Below the pieces are notes generated by a model that was given only the letters and a program-made list of their open reading frames with translations, ran no database searches and was not told the origin of the DNA. From NCBI RefSeq assembly GCF_002252755.1, contig NZ_NHOY01000051.1:1-55168 (forward strand): a stretch of 55,168 nt of DNA. Direction: 5' to 3'. Position numbers and translations under genes: made by a program. How positions within the stretch are numbered: the stretch's first letter is position 1; each line of letters begins with the position of its first letter. Origin of the DNA: Halorubrum sp. Hd13 (GTDB taxonomy: Archaea; Halobacteriota; Halobacteria; Halobacteriales; Haloferacaceae). Shown here in pieces: positions 45,623 to 55,105 of the stretch.

Positions 45623-48600
45623 CGAGGTGACCGAGGACGCGCTGTTCAACCTCGGCGTCGACCTCAACCGGGAAGAGACAGTAGGCGGCGCTGTTGATCG
45701 GACACTGACCGCGATCCGTGCCACACTGGGAGACGCAGCGATTACCGTGTGGCGAAACCACAACGAGCGCGACAGCAGCGTTGAGAACGCCCAACCGCCG
45801 GAACAGCCGTCCCAACCGGCGTTTAGTTCCGAACGTCATATCGGTCGGCCGGGCCGAACACCCCCACCGGACGCAGCTCTTATCAAGCGATGTTTCACGA
45901 CTGATGCGCCGGCTCGAACCGACGGGGTGGCCGGACCAATCGCACCGGATGACAGCCGCTGGCTGCCGCGTGAGGAACTGTTCGTTCCGATCGGTCCCGA
46001 GCGTGTGCTGTCGGTTGGATGGGGTCACCGCGACGCTGCGACCGCGTTGGACGGGGCCGCCGTCCGCGATGTCCTAGAGCGAGCAGCGGAGTTACTGGCC
46101 GCGGCACTCGACCGCATTGGCTCCCAGACACGTGAGCCGACAGGCGAGATCGCCTCTGAGATTCGCCTCGGGGCGTTTCAACAAGCGATTGAGGACGCCG
46201 CCGATGGCGTCGCCATTCTTGACGACGAGTCGTACGTCTATATCGACCAGACGCACGTCGACATGTACGGATTCGACAGCAAACAGGAGTTGCTCGGTCG
46301 AAGTTGGCGAGAGCTATACGCTGCGGATGAAGCGGCACGGATCGAGAAGGAAGCTTTCGACGCGCTCGAACGCGATGGTCACTGGCAGGGGCGAGTAACG
46401 GGAAGTCGGCCAGATGGAACGACGTTCCCGGCGGAGCTGTCCCTGACGATGGTCACCCCATCCCGAATGGTCTGTACGGTGCGTGACGTGAGCGATCGTG
46501 AAGCGCGGGAACACGAACTCGCATTAAAAGAGCGGGCGCTGGACGAAGCAGGGACCAGCATCCAGATTACGGACCCGACCCAACCGGGGAACCCGTTGGT
46601 GTACGTCAACGAGGAGTTTGTACAGCTAACCGGATACGAGCGGTCAGAGGCTCTCGGCCGAAACCCGAGATTCCTCCAGGGCCCCGGATCAGATTCGGAG
46701 ACGACAAAGCGCATCCGTACGGCGATCGAAACCGAGCGACCGATAACGACTAAGCTGAGAAACTACACCGCGGAGGGTGAACCGTACTGGGCGAAGCTCT
46801 CCGTGACGCCGGTTCGAGACGCAAACGGAATCGTGACAAACTACATCGGGGTTCAACACGATATTACCGAGCAACGACGGCGGATCAGAGAGCTCAGAGA
46901 CCAGACTGAGCGGCTGGAACTCGTCCTCAGCGGGACGGAGACGGGCATCGGTGAGTGGGACTTCAGTACCAACACAGTCACGTTGGACGCCACTTTACGA
47001 GAGACGGTCGGAGCGAGCCCGACGACGATAGACGAATGGCAAGCAGTAGTTTATCCGGAGGACCGCGAACGTGCCGCTGACGCCCTGCGGCGCCCGATCG
47101 AGACCGGTGACCCGGCTGCTGAGACGATACGAATCGGGACGGATGACAGCGAAGTCACGTGGATAGATCTACACACCGTTGTGAGTGATGCGGGTGATGG
47201 CTCTGCCAGTGTGCTGGCGATGGGGCGGGACGCGACGAAGCGCTCCGAGCGTGTGAAATGGGCGTCGAAACTGTTTGATCAGGGCCCGCTGCTGTTCGTT
47301 CAAACTCGGGCCGTTGGCGGCGAAGCAGTCATTGAGGCCTGTGACCGGTCGTTTTCCGACGCGCTGGGGTGCGAGCGCGAAGCGGTGGTTGGACAGCCGC
47401 TCAGTGAGTTTTATGACGATAGCTCGACTGATTCACTCCAGTCAGACGGCTACGAACGCGCGCTTAGCGGTGATCTCACCGTCGCAGAACGCACGCTCGT
47501 GACGACGGACGGCGACACGGTCCCGTGTCTGTTACGGGCGATCCCACGCACCGTTGACGACGAAGTCGTCGGTACCGATGTGTTGTTTATTGATATCTCT
47601 GAACGCGAGAAGTACACTCGGCGACTGGAGGCTGTGTTTAACAGCCCACACCAGCTTACCGCGTTAGTCCGCCCCAATAAAACCGTGACTGACGTGAACG
47701 ATACGCTGGTCGCACGCATCGGTGTTGATCGGTCGGCAATTGTTGGTGAACCGATCGACAAATTCCCGTGGCTGAGCCTTGACCCGAACCACGAACTCAC
47801 GGTTTCTGAGGCGGTCAACCGCGCGGGTGACGGTGAACTCGTCCAGACCGAAGGAGAACTACAGGGTCCAGATGGTCTCGCACGCATCGACGTGTCGTTC
47901 AAGCCAATTCGTAACGCCGCTGGTGAAATCACGCTGATCGCCGTTGAGGGGAAGGATATTACCGTGAAGACGCGACAGCGACAGCATTTACAGGTGTTCC
48001 AGCGGGTCGTCCGACACAACGTCCGCAACGATTTAAACAAGCTCGTGGGATGGACAACGATGCTCGCCGAGGAACCGGACGCTGACTGTCGTCACGATCA
48101 CCTCCGCCGACTGACGCGTATATTCGACGGATGGGAACGGCTTACGAGCAAAATGCAGGTGATCGATCGCGCGATACGGGAGATACCACACGACGAGTCA
48201 ACCGTTAACATCGCTGAGGTCACTGAAAAGGCCGCGACGGCGGTACGGGATGACCACTCGGACGCAACGATCGCCGTCTCTGTCGACGCGACCGACGGGA
48301 CTGTCTCACGATGGCTTACACACCCGCTTACCGAGGTGATAAAGAACGCGGTGGCCGCAGGAGACAGAGAAGACCCGCACGTCAACGTATCGGTGAGACA
48401 GGCAGACGACGGCTGGCTCCAGATCGTCGTGACTGACGACGGGCCTGGCATGCCAGATATCGAGCGGGGGGTACTCGTCACCGGCGAAGAGACGCCGTTA
48501 CAGCACGGTTCCGCGCTCGGGATCTGGCTGATTCGTATGTTAGTTTCGATGCTTGGCGGGGAGGTCGACGTCGACGTGACCGACACAGGTACCGAGGTCG

Positions 48601-48668
48601 TGCTTCGCGTTCCGACGGCGCCAGCAAACCGCAACCCGGCTTCGGTCGAACCCAGCCGGATGGCCTAA
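45609..48668 (+). CDS. Multi-PAS sensor histidine kinase with a LOV-like domain
   Basis: The 1019-residue cytoplasmic kinase has an N-terminal GAF-like region (10-165) and about five PAS domains (180-300, LOV-like 305-420, 430-540, 545-665, 670-790). The phosphoacceptor region VVRHNVRND has His803, and the ATPase has VIKNAV and DDGPGMPD. The second PAS has the LOV motif with Pro353 where LOV proteins have the photoactive Cys (GRNPRFLQG). No membrane helices are seen. Codon use is less GC-biased than in neighbours, which suggests recent acquisition or fast evolution. Confidence 0.9.
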   Translation: MTSGDEVTEDALFNLGVDLNREETVGGAVDRTLTAIRATLGDAAITVWRNHNERDSSVENAQPPEQPSQPAFSSERHIGRPGRTPPPDAALIKRCFTTDAPARTDGVAGPIAPDDSRWLPREELFVPIGPERVLSVGWGHRDAATALDGAAVRDVLERAAELLAAALDRIGSQTREPTGEIASEIRLGAFQQAIEDAADGVAILDDESYVYIDQTHVDMYGFDSKQELLGRSWRELYAADEAARIEKEAFDALERDGHWQGRVTGSRPDGTTFPAELSLTMVTPSRMVCTVRDVSDREAREHELALKERALDEAGTSIQITDPTQPGNPLVYVNEEFVQLTGYERSEALGRNPRFLQGPGSDSETTKRIRTAIETERPITTKLRNYTAEGEPYWAKLSVTPVRDANGIVTNYIGVQHDITEQRRRIRELRDQTERLELVLSGTETGIGEWDFSTNTVTLDATLRETVGASPTTIDEWQAVVYPEDRERAADALRRPIETGDPAAETIRIGTDDSEVTWIDLHTVVSDAGDGSASVLAMGRDATKRSERVKWASKLFDQGPLLFVQTRAVGGEAVIEACDRSFSDALGCEREAVVGQPLSEFYDDSSTDSLQSDGYERALSGDLTVAERTLVTTDGDTVPCLLRAIPRTVDDEVVGTDVLFIDISEREKYTRRLEAVFNSPHQLTALVRPNKTVTDVNDTLVARIGVDRSAIVGEPIDKFPWLSLDPNHELTVSEAVNRAGDGELVQTEGELQGPDGLARIDVSFKPIRNAAGEITLIAVEGKDITVKTRQRQHLQVFQRVVRHNVRNDLNKLVGWTTMLAEEPDADCRHDHLRRLTRIFDGWERLTSKMQVIDRAIREIPHDESTVNIAEVTEKAATAVRDDHSDATIAVSVDATDGTVSRWLTHPLTEVIKNAVAAGDREDPHVNVSVRQADDGWLQIVVTDDGPGMPDIERGVLVTGEETPLQHGSALGIWLIRMLVSMLGGEVDVDVTDTGTEVVLRVPTAPANRNPASVEPSRMA

Positions 48669-48793
48669 AGAGCGTACTGTACAAACCGCGAGGAGTATGG
48701 GGTGGTCGACGAACAAAGCGCGGCCTCACGACGAAGATCAGCGAGCCGAAATCCAGCGATCGAGGCCGGCTCGTGGCCCGGATTCGCCGGGTG

Positions 48794-49720
48794 CTATTCC
48801 GAGGTAGACTCGCCGCCACCTTCGTCGGCTGTCCCGGAGAGCTGTCGGTCCACCAACCGGACCGACGCTTCGCTATCCGAGCACGGCGCCGAGCCAACCA
48901 CCTGCCATGTGGGAGCAACGTCCTGCTTCCCAGACACGCGCGCCTCGATCTGGCCGTCGCCGGTTCGCATCTCGATGACGTAATCGAGGTGCGCCGCCCC
49001 GAACCGGTCGGCGCCGTCGACGTCGGTTGTCGGCGGCAGGTGGACGAGTCCGCCGACGCCCTGATTGCGCCACTGGCCGACCAGCTCGTGGAGGAACTTG
49101 TCGAGCGTGCGGGCGTCGTGGTGCGCGAGCAGCTGCGTCATCGTCGCGATCGCGAAGGTCCCGGGTCGGTCGTCCGTCACGAGCCGCATCGTCGCGCGCT
49201 CGGCGGCGACCCCGAGCGACGTGAGGTCGCCGCACCGGACCGACCCCGCGTCGCTCGTCGCGATGTCGACGCCGCCGTCGGCCTCCGCGCCGGGCGTCGA
49301 GTCGATGACGAGCGGGTCCATCGCCGAGAGTCGGCCGTAGACCTCGTGACGCGGGTACTTCGTCGTCAACACCGCGCCCGTTTCCGCCATCGCCTCGTAC
49401 ACGGCGTAGAACAGGTCGTCGTACAGCTGGGAGCTCGGCGCCGCGAAGCCGACGACGTCGTCGTACTGAACGGCGGTGTCGGCGATAAAGGCCGGCGTGA
49501 CCGTCTCCGGAGAGGGGTTCAACACGGCTTCGAACACCTCTCCGGGGCGTCGCTCGGCGGCGAGCAGCCTCTCGACCAGGTCGTCCCCCCGTTCGTTGAC
49601 GGAGACAGAGGGGTGGACCCACGACGACCGGTCGTCGCCCGCCGCACTCGCGAGGGGGTCAGTAGAGCGGTTCAGGTACTCGTACACCAGCGTCGGCAGC
49701 TCGGATCCGTCGGCGCTCAC
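48794..49720 (-). CDS. Uncharacterised protein, possibly a degenerate KaiC/RecA-like signalling partner
   Basis: The 308-residue protein begins at a GTG directly after an in-frame stop, which fixes the start. It has alternating beta/alpha segments (PETVTPAFIADTAVQYDDVVGFAAPSS and RPGTFAIATMTQLLAHHDAR, with a pattern seen in KaiC-like folds) but no Walker A motif. Haloarchaeal proteins of this type often lie next to PAS and Bat regulators; a family (DUF7504-like) is suspected from memory. Function unknown. Confidence 0.68.
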   Translation of the reverse strand: MSADGSELPTLVYEYLNRSTDPLASAAGDDRSSWVHPSVSVNERGDDLVERLLAAERRPGEVFEAVLNPSPETVTPAFIADTAVQYDDVVGFAAPSSQLYDDLFYAVYEAMAETGAVLTTKYPRHEVYGRLSAMDPLVIDSTPGAEADGGVDIATSDAGSVRCGDLTSLGVAAERATMRLVTDDRPGTFAIATMTQLLAHHDARTLDKFLHELVGQWRNQGVGGLVHLPPTTDVDGADRFGAAHLDYVIEMRTGDGQIEARVSGKQDVAPTWQVVGSAPCSDSEASVRLVDRQLSGTADEGGGESTSE

Positions 49721-49908
49721 CGATCCTCACCCCCGGTCGACACTGCCCGTGTGAGGGGCGCCACAGGAGTTCGCACCGCGCCGTTTCGAGCGGGGTTCAT
49801 ACCTGTTATTGTCGTAGTATCGCCGATAGTTCTACGTCCGAAGATATGTGGCAGGCCGGTGTGATACCGAATATGTCCGTGTGAGTTGCCGCGGTCGGCT
49901 GGCGGCCG

Positions 49909-52900
49909 TCACTCGAAGAAGCCGCGCATGATCTTCGACTCCGCGGCGCGGAGGTGCTGGTGGAGCGTCGACGAGGACACGTCGAATCGGTCAGCGAGGT
50001 CGGTGCCGCTGATGCGGCGCGGATCGTCGTAGTACCCCTCTCGGAGCGCCGTCTCCGCGATCTCTCGCTGGCGGGTGGTCAGGTCCGGCTCCCCGGTCCA
50101 CCCGTCGGGGCCCCCGGACGGCTCGGAGACGTGCCGCTTCGAGACGAGCCGACACGAGTCGGAGACGGGAACCAGCGCCGCCCGGACCCGCCCGATCACC
50201 GTCGGGTCCGTCGTCCGAAACGCCAAGACGTCGGCGTCCGGGCGGGAACGGACGCCGCGCAGCCGCGTGTCCGTCCCGGCGAGCACGTCGCGGACGGCGG
50301 CCAGCGAGCGGTCCGGCGTGTCCCGCATCCGCACGGCGACCTCGTGGGTGTCGCGGTCGACGGAGTCGACGCCGTCGAGTTCGATGCCCGGCGTCGCCGC
50401 GACGTAGTCGCGGAACGCCGTTTCGGTGTAGCCGTCGACGCGGCCGGTCAGGTGAAAGCTCTCGCCGCCGGTCATCGCGACGTGCTCGACGGCGATCGAG
50501 CCGTCCGCCGGGAGGCCGGGGAAGAGCGGCGACGGCCGCCGGCACTCCAGGGCGAAGGCGATAGGCGCGTTCGACGCGGTGGCGGACTCGAGCGTCGACA
50601 GGCGCATCCCGGCGGCGTCCGCGACCGCGCCGAGCGCCCGCCGCTCCGGCTCGGCGAAGCGCTCGGCGTCCGTGCTGATGAACTCGGCGACGGCGTGGAC
50701 GGTCCCGTAGTGGCTCACCGGAACCGCGAACGACTCCCGGTAGCCGAAGTGGAGCAGCCGGTTGATCCACTCGCCGTGACCGGCCGCGGTCGCCTGCCCG
50801 TCCACGGCGTGCTGCCGCTCGTCGCGCGTGGCGGCGACGACCGCGGGGAACGACTGCTCGTCGGTCTCGTACAGCTTCGCGGGTCCGCCCGGCTCGGTCA
50901 CCTCGACCGGGTCGACCCGCTTTGCGGCCGGGTCGTACGTGCCGACGAACGCGTACTCCGCCACCCGACCGCCGACGTCGACGATCGCTTCGCGCACCGC
51001 AGCCGGCGTCTCCGCCGTCGCGATGGTCTCGACGGCGTCGACGACGCCCTCCCGCAGGTCCCTGTGCCGGTTCGCCTGTCGCCGGGTGCTGGCGACGTCG
51101 TTCGAGAGGCCCGCTATCGACGTCTCCTGGCGGAGCTGGGTGAGCGCGGCCGAGACCTGCTGGCTCACCGCTCGGATGAACGACTCCAGCGACTCGTTCC
51201 GCTCGTCGACGACCACGCTCAGCAGGCTCGTGTCACCGAGCTGCGTGGCGAGCGCCTGCTTCCCGGCCGCGTCGGCCGAGTCGACGACGGCGTCGGCCGG
51301 GAGCCAGCACGTCTCGGGCTCGCTGAACGCTCGCCAGAGGTCCGTCTCGCCCGGCTCGATGCGTCGGCGACTGGGCGGGGCGGCCTCGTCGCCCGCGGTC
51401 GCCAGCCGCACCAGCTCCCCCTCCGAGGTGTCGCGGTCGTATATCGCTAGCTCGTCCGCCGTCACCACGTCGGCGACCGCCTCGACGCAGGCGTCGAACG
51501 CGTCCTGCGGGTCCGTCGCCTGGAACACGCGGTTGCTCACGGCGTAGAGGTTCGTCAGCCGGCGCTGACGGTCGAGCTCGTCGCGCGCGTCGGTGAGGTC
51601 GGTGATGTCGTTGGCGACGCCGAGCACCGCGTCTCCCTCGCCGTCGACCGGAGAGAACGGGATCTTCCACGTCTCCAACACGCGTTCGTTGCCCGCGGCG
51701 TCGGTCAGGGCCTCCTCGGTGCGATGGAGCGGCTCGCCGGTCTCGATCACCCGCCTGTCGTCGGCGGCGAACGCGTCCGCCTCGTCCGGGTCGGTCGCGT
51801 AGTCGGCGTCGGTCGATCCGATCAGGTCCGAGACCGTGGTGCCGTACGCCTCGGCGACCGCCTCGTTCGCGAGTAGGAACTCGCCGTCGGTGTTCTTCGC
51901 GAATATCAGCTGCGGGACCGTGTTGATGACGCGTTCGAGCTGGTTGCGCTCGGCCTCGATGCGGTCGCGTGCGGCGCGCAGCTGTCGGCGCTGCGCGACG
52001 AGTTCGATCGCCGTCCGGAGGTACTGCGTGACGATCAGGATGAGCTCGCGCTCGTCCTCGTCGAGGGCGTCCGACTCCCGCGCCCCGACGATGAACACGC
52101 CGTCGTCGCCGACGGGGACGATGAACTCCGTGCTGATCGGCGTCGCCGGGTTGTGGACCCCGCGCTCCGCGGCGACGTCCGGATAGTACGCCGGCGTCCC
52201 GGCGTCGAACGCGTCCCACGCGAGCGACTCGCCCGGGCGGAATCGCGGCACGTCGTCGACGATCGACGCCCCCTCGTCGGAGACGGACACCGGGACGAGG
52301 GCGTCGTCGGGGGCGCTCGGCCCGGCGGAGTCCGTCTCGGCGGCGCCGTCCGCCCAGTAGCCGGAGAACGGTCGGTCGATGATCTCCGCGATCCCCTCGA
52401 TCGCGGTGTCGATCACGTCCTCATACTCGTCCGCGGTCATCAGCGTCTCGGCGAGCGACCGCGTCTCACCGAGGCGGCGGAGCCGGCGCTCCTGCTCGGT
52501 GAGGTCGAGGTTGACACAGGTGATCCCGCCGTCGGGGAGCTGCGCGAGCGACACGCGTTGCGTGATCGGCGTGCCGTCCCGCTTGACGCCGACCAGCTCC
52601 CCGTCCCACGATCCCGTCTCCGCGACGACCGGGAGGACCTCGCGTTCGATCCGCTCGATGACATCGTCCGCGTAGATCTGTCGCCACGTCCCGCCGAGCA
52701 GCTCGTCGGCGTCGTCGTAGCCGAACATCGTGACGTGGGCGTCGTTGAGGTACGTGTACGTGCCGTCCGCGTCCAGCAGCGCGATGCCGGATGTCGTGAG
52801 GTCCATCGCGGTCGCCTGCCGTTCGACCCGGGTGAGGTGCGCCACCCGCTCGCTCGCGTCCGTGAAGATGCCGAGCACGTACTCCGTGCCGGCGTGCGTG

Positions 52901-53241
52901 AACGGCGTCGACCGCACGTCGACGGGCACCGTCGACCCGTCCGCACGCAGGATCGTGACCGGCTCCGCCGCCTCGCCGGAAGCGCGTTCCCGTCCCGCGT
53001 CTCGGACCGCCTGAAACCCCTCGCGCACGTTCTGCTCGGCCTCCGGCGGGTGAAGCTCGGTCTGGTGCATGCCGACGAGCGACGAGCGGTCGCGACCGAA
53101 CAGCTCGGTCGCGGCCTCGTTGACCGCGACGACCGTGCCGCTGTCGGCCTCCGCCGCGAGGATCGGAGAGGGAGCTTTTATCGCCAGCCGCGCCAGGAAC
53201 GGGTCGGCCCCAGAGTCGGCCGAGATGCGATCCAAACTCAT
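49909..53241 (-). CDS. Large PAS/GAF sensor with Bat-type (HTH_10) DNA-binding domain
   Basis: The 1110-residue regulator has PAS domains at about 20-130, 140-250 and 425-550, GAF domains at about 265-405, 560-690 and 730-880, and a bacterioopsin-activator output (890-1110). The output ends in an HTH_10 with LTTRQREIAETALREGYYD and GTDLADRFDVSSSTLHQHLRAA. It probably senses redox, light or a small molecule and directly regulates genes. It is divergent from the GTPase gene, with an alternating palindrome between them. Confidence 0.9.
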   Translation of the reverse strand: MSLDRISADSGADPFLARLAIKAPSPILAAEADSGTVVAVNEAATELFGRDRSSLVGMHQTELHPPEAEQNVREGFQAVRDAGRERASGEAAEPVTILRADGSTVPVDVRSTPFTHAGTEYVLGIFTDASERVAHLTRVERQATAMDLTTSGIALLDADGTYTYLNDAHVTMFGYDDADELLGGTWRQIYADDVIERIEREVLPVVAETGSWDGELVGVKRDGTPITQRVSLAQLPDGGITCVNLDLTEQERRLRRLGETRSLAETLMTADEYEDVIDTAIEGIAEIIDRPFSGYWADGAAETDSAGPSAPDDALVPVSVSDEGASIVDDVPRFRPGESLAWDAFDAGTPAYYPDVAAERGVHNPATPISTEFIVPVGDDGVFIVGARESDALDEDERELILIVTQYLRTAIELVAQRRQLRAARDRIEAERNQLERVINTVPQLIFAKNTDGEFLLANEAVAEAYGTTVSDLIGSTDADYATDPDEADAFAADDRRVIETGEPLHRTEEALTDAAGNERVLETWKIPFSPVDGEGDAVLGVANDITDLTDARDELDRQRRLTNLYAVSNRVFQATDPQDAFDACVEAVADVVTADELAIYDRDTSEGELVRLATAGDEAAPPSRRRIEPGETDLWRAFSEPETCWLPADAVVDSADAAGKQALATQLGDTSLLSVVVDERNESLESFIRAVSQQVSAALTQLRQETSIAGLSNDVASTRRQANRHRDLREGVVDAVETIATAETPAAVREAIVDVGGRVAEYAFVGTYDPAAKRVDPVEVTEPGGPAKLYETDEQSFPAVVAATRDERQHAVDGQATAAGHGEWINRLLHFGYRESFAVPVSHYGTVHAVAEFISTDAERFAEPERRALGAVADAAGMRLSTLESATASNAPIAFALECRRPSPLFPGLPADGSIAVEHVAMTGGESFHLTGRVDGYTETAFRDYVAATPGIELDGVDSVDRDTHEVAVRMRDTPDRSLAAVRDVLAGTDTRLRGVRSRPDADVLAFRTTDPTVIGRVRAALVPVSDSCRLVSKRHVSEPSGGPDGWTGEPDLTTRQREIAETALREGYYDDPRRISGTDLADRFDVSSSTLHQHLRAAESKIMRGFFE

Positions 53242-53284
53242 CTTGTTACGTAAATCAGTATTCCGAACTGACCTGAGTGTATCG

Positions 53285-53314
53285 GCTCGGGAGCGCTCCC
53301 GAGCGCTCGGGAGC
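53285..53314. promoter_or_regulatory. Three alternating 10-bp palindromic units
   Basis: gctcgggagc (53285-53294), gctcccgagc (53295-53304) and gctcgggagc (53305-53314) are contiguous, the middle one being the reverse complement of the others. This gives a perfect 20-bp palindrome and an overlapping one in the 138-bp divergent promoter. It is a strong candidate operator, possibly for the adjacent Bat-type regulator. Confidence 0.6.
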
Positions 53315-53379
53315 GATCACGTGACGTGGGGACGGATCGCACGAAAACCGTTAAGCCCGGCTGTCGCCTACGAGCGTGT

Positions 53380-55011
53380 ATGAGCGCTGACCGGTCCGCG
53401 TTACGGCGGGCCATCGAGCGCGGCGAGCGCGACGGCGGCGCGATCGAGTTCAAAGAGCGGCTGACACGCGAGGTCCACTTGGCGGAGGGACGCATGGAGT
53501 CGCTCGTGGCCCAGCTCCGCCACCGAGTGCTCTCGGGCGACGGCGAGGCGACGTACGTCCTCGGCGTCACCGACGACGGCGGGCTGGCCGGGATCGCGCC
53601 CGAGACCTTCTCCGAGACGATGGACGTCCTCTCGCTGTTGGCCGACGAGGCGGACGCCCACATCGCCGACGTGGAGACGTGGAGCGCCGGCTCGGCCGGC
53701 AACGGCGGTTCGGAGGGACTCGTCGGTCTCGCGACCCTCCGCGACGGCGGGATGTTCGAGACGGACGACGACCACCTCGTGGTCGGCACGGCCGGCCACG
53801 TCGACCACGGGAAGTCGACGCTCGTCGGCACCCTCGTGACCGGGCGGGCCGACGACGGCCAGGGCGGGACGCGCGGCTTCCTCGACGTCCAGCCCCACGA
53901 GGTCGAGCGGGGGCTCTCCGCCGACCTGTCGTACGCCGTCTACGGCTTCGAGGAGGCGGGCGGCGAGCCGGTCCGGATGGATAACCCGCACCGCAAGTCC
54001 GACCGCGCGCGGATCGTCGAGGAGGCCGACCGACTCGTCTCCTTCGTCGACACGGTCGGCCACGAGCCGTGGCTGCGGACGACGATCCGCGGGCTCGTCG
54101 GCCAGAAGCTCGACTACGGGCTCCTCGTCGTCGCCGCCGACGACGGGCCGACGAAGACGACCCGCGAGCACCTCGGCATCCTGCTGGCGACCGAGCTGCC
54201 GACGATCGTCGCGATCACGAAGGCGGACGCCGTGAGCGACGACCGGGTCGCCGAGGTCGAGCGCGAGGCCGAGTCGATGCTACGGGACGCCGGGCAGACC
54301 CCCCTCCTCGTGGACCGCCACGGGATCGACGCGGCGGTCGCGGAGGTCGGCGACGGCGTCGTGCCGCTCCTCCGGACCAGCGCGGTGACGAAGGACGGGC
54401 TCGGGACGCTCGACCGACTGTTCGAGACGCTTCCGAAGCGGGCGACCCCGGAGCGCGCGGAGTTCCGGATGTACGTCGACCGGAGCTACAAGGTGACCGG
54501 CGTCGGCGCCGTCGCGTCCGGCACGGTCAACTCCGGCACCGTCGAGGCCGGCGACGAGCTCCTCCTCGGCCCGATGGCCGACGGCTCCTTCCGCGAGGTG
54601 GAGGCGCGCTCGATCGAGATGCACTACCACCGGGTCGACAAGGCGAGCGCCGGCCGGATCGTCGGCATCGCGCTGAAGGGGGTCGACGAGGCGGAGATCG
54701 AGCGCGGGATGGCCCTGGTGCCGCGCGAGAGCGACCCCGACCCCGTCCGCGAGTTCGAGGCCGAGGTGATGGTGCTGAACCACCCGACCAGAATCCAGGA
54801 GGGGTACGAGCCGGTCGTCCACGTGGAGACCGTCTCCGAGGCCGCCGTCTTCGCGCCCGAGGGCGGCCGGCTCCTGCCCGGCGACACCGGACAGACGCGG
54901 GTCCGGTTCAAGTTCCGGCCCTACCTCGTGGAGGAGGGCCAGCGGTTCGTCTTCCGCGAGGGGTCGAGCAAGGGCGTCGGGACGATTCGGGACGTGGATT
55001 CGGCGGAGTGA
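53380..55011 (+). CDS. GTPBP1-like translational GTPase
   Basis: The 543-residue protein has an N-terminal domain of about 130 residues (with EFKERLTREVHLAEGRMESL) and an EF-Tu-like GTPase. G1 is GHVDHGKST (139-147), G3 DTVGHE and G4 TKAD. Beta-barrel domains II and III follow (MYVDRSYKVTGVGAVASGT, ... ). It resembles the GTPBP1/2 group, which act on mRNA decay or stalled ribosomes in eukaryotes; the archaeal role is unproven. Confidence 0.9.
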   Translation: MSADRSALRRAIERGERDGGAIEFKERLTREVHLAEGRMESLVAQLRHRVLSGDGEATYVLGVTDDGGLAGIAPETFSETMDVLSLLADEADAHIADVETWSAGSAGNGGSEGLVGLATLRDGGMFETDDDHLVVGTAGHVDHGKSTLVGTLVTGRADDGQGGTRGFLDVQPHEVERGLSADLSYAVYGFEEAGGEPVRMDNPHRKSDRARIVEEADRLVSFVDTVGHEPWLRTTIRGLVGQKLDYGLLVVAADDGPTKTTREHLGILLATELPTIVAITKADAVSDDRVAEVEREAESMLRDAGQTPLLVDRHGIDAAVAEVGDGVVPLLRTSAVTKDGLGTLDRLFETLPKRATPERAEFRMYVDRSYKVTGVGAVASGTVNSGTVEAGDELLLGPMADGSFREVEARSIEMHYHRVDKASAGRIVGIALKGVDEAEIERGMALVPRESDPDPVREFEAEVMVLNHPTRIQEGYEPVVHVETVSEAAVFAPEGGRLLPGDTGQTRVRFKFRPYLVEEGQRFVFREGSSKGVGTIRDVDSAE

Positions 55012-55040
55012 ATCGACGGATTGGGCCTCAACGGGACAGT

Positions 55041-55105
55041 TCAGTCCCCCTCGACGAAACGGATCAGTCCCCCTCGACGAAACGGATCAGTCCCCCTCGA
55101 CGGAG
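55041..55105. repeat. 23-bp tandem repeat at a gene end
   Basis: Units tcagtccccctcgacgaaac + gga begin at 55041, 55064 and 55087. The third overlaps the 3' end of the minus-strand gene cut by the window edge, including its TGA, so the repeat appears to be duplications of that gene's last codons. Confidence 0.8.
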
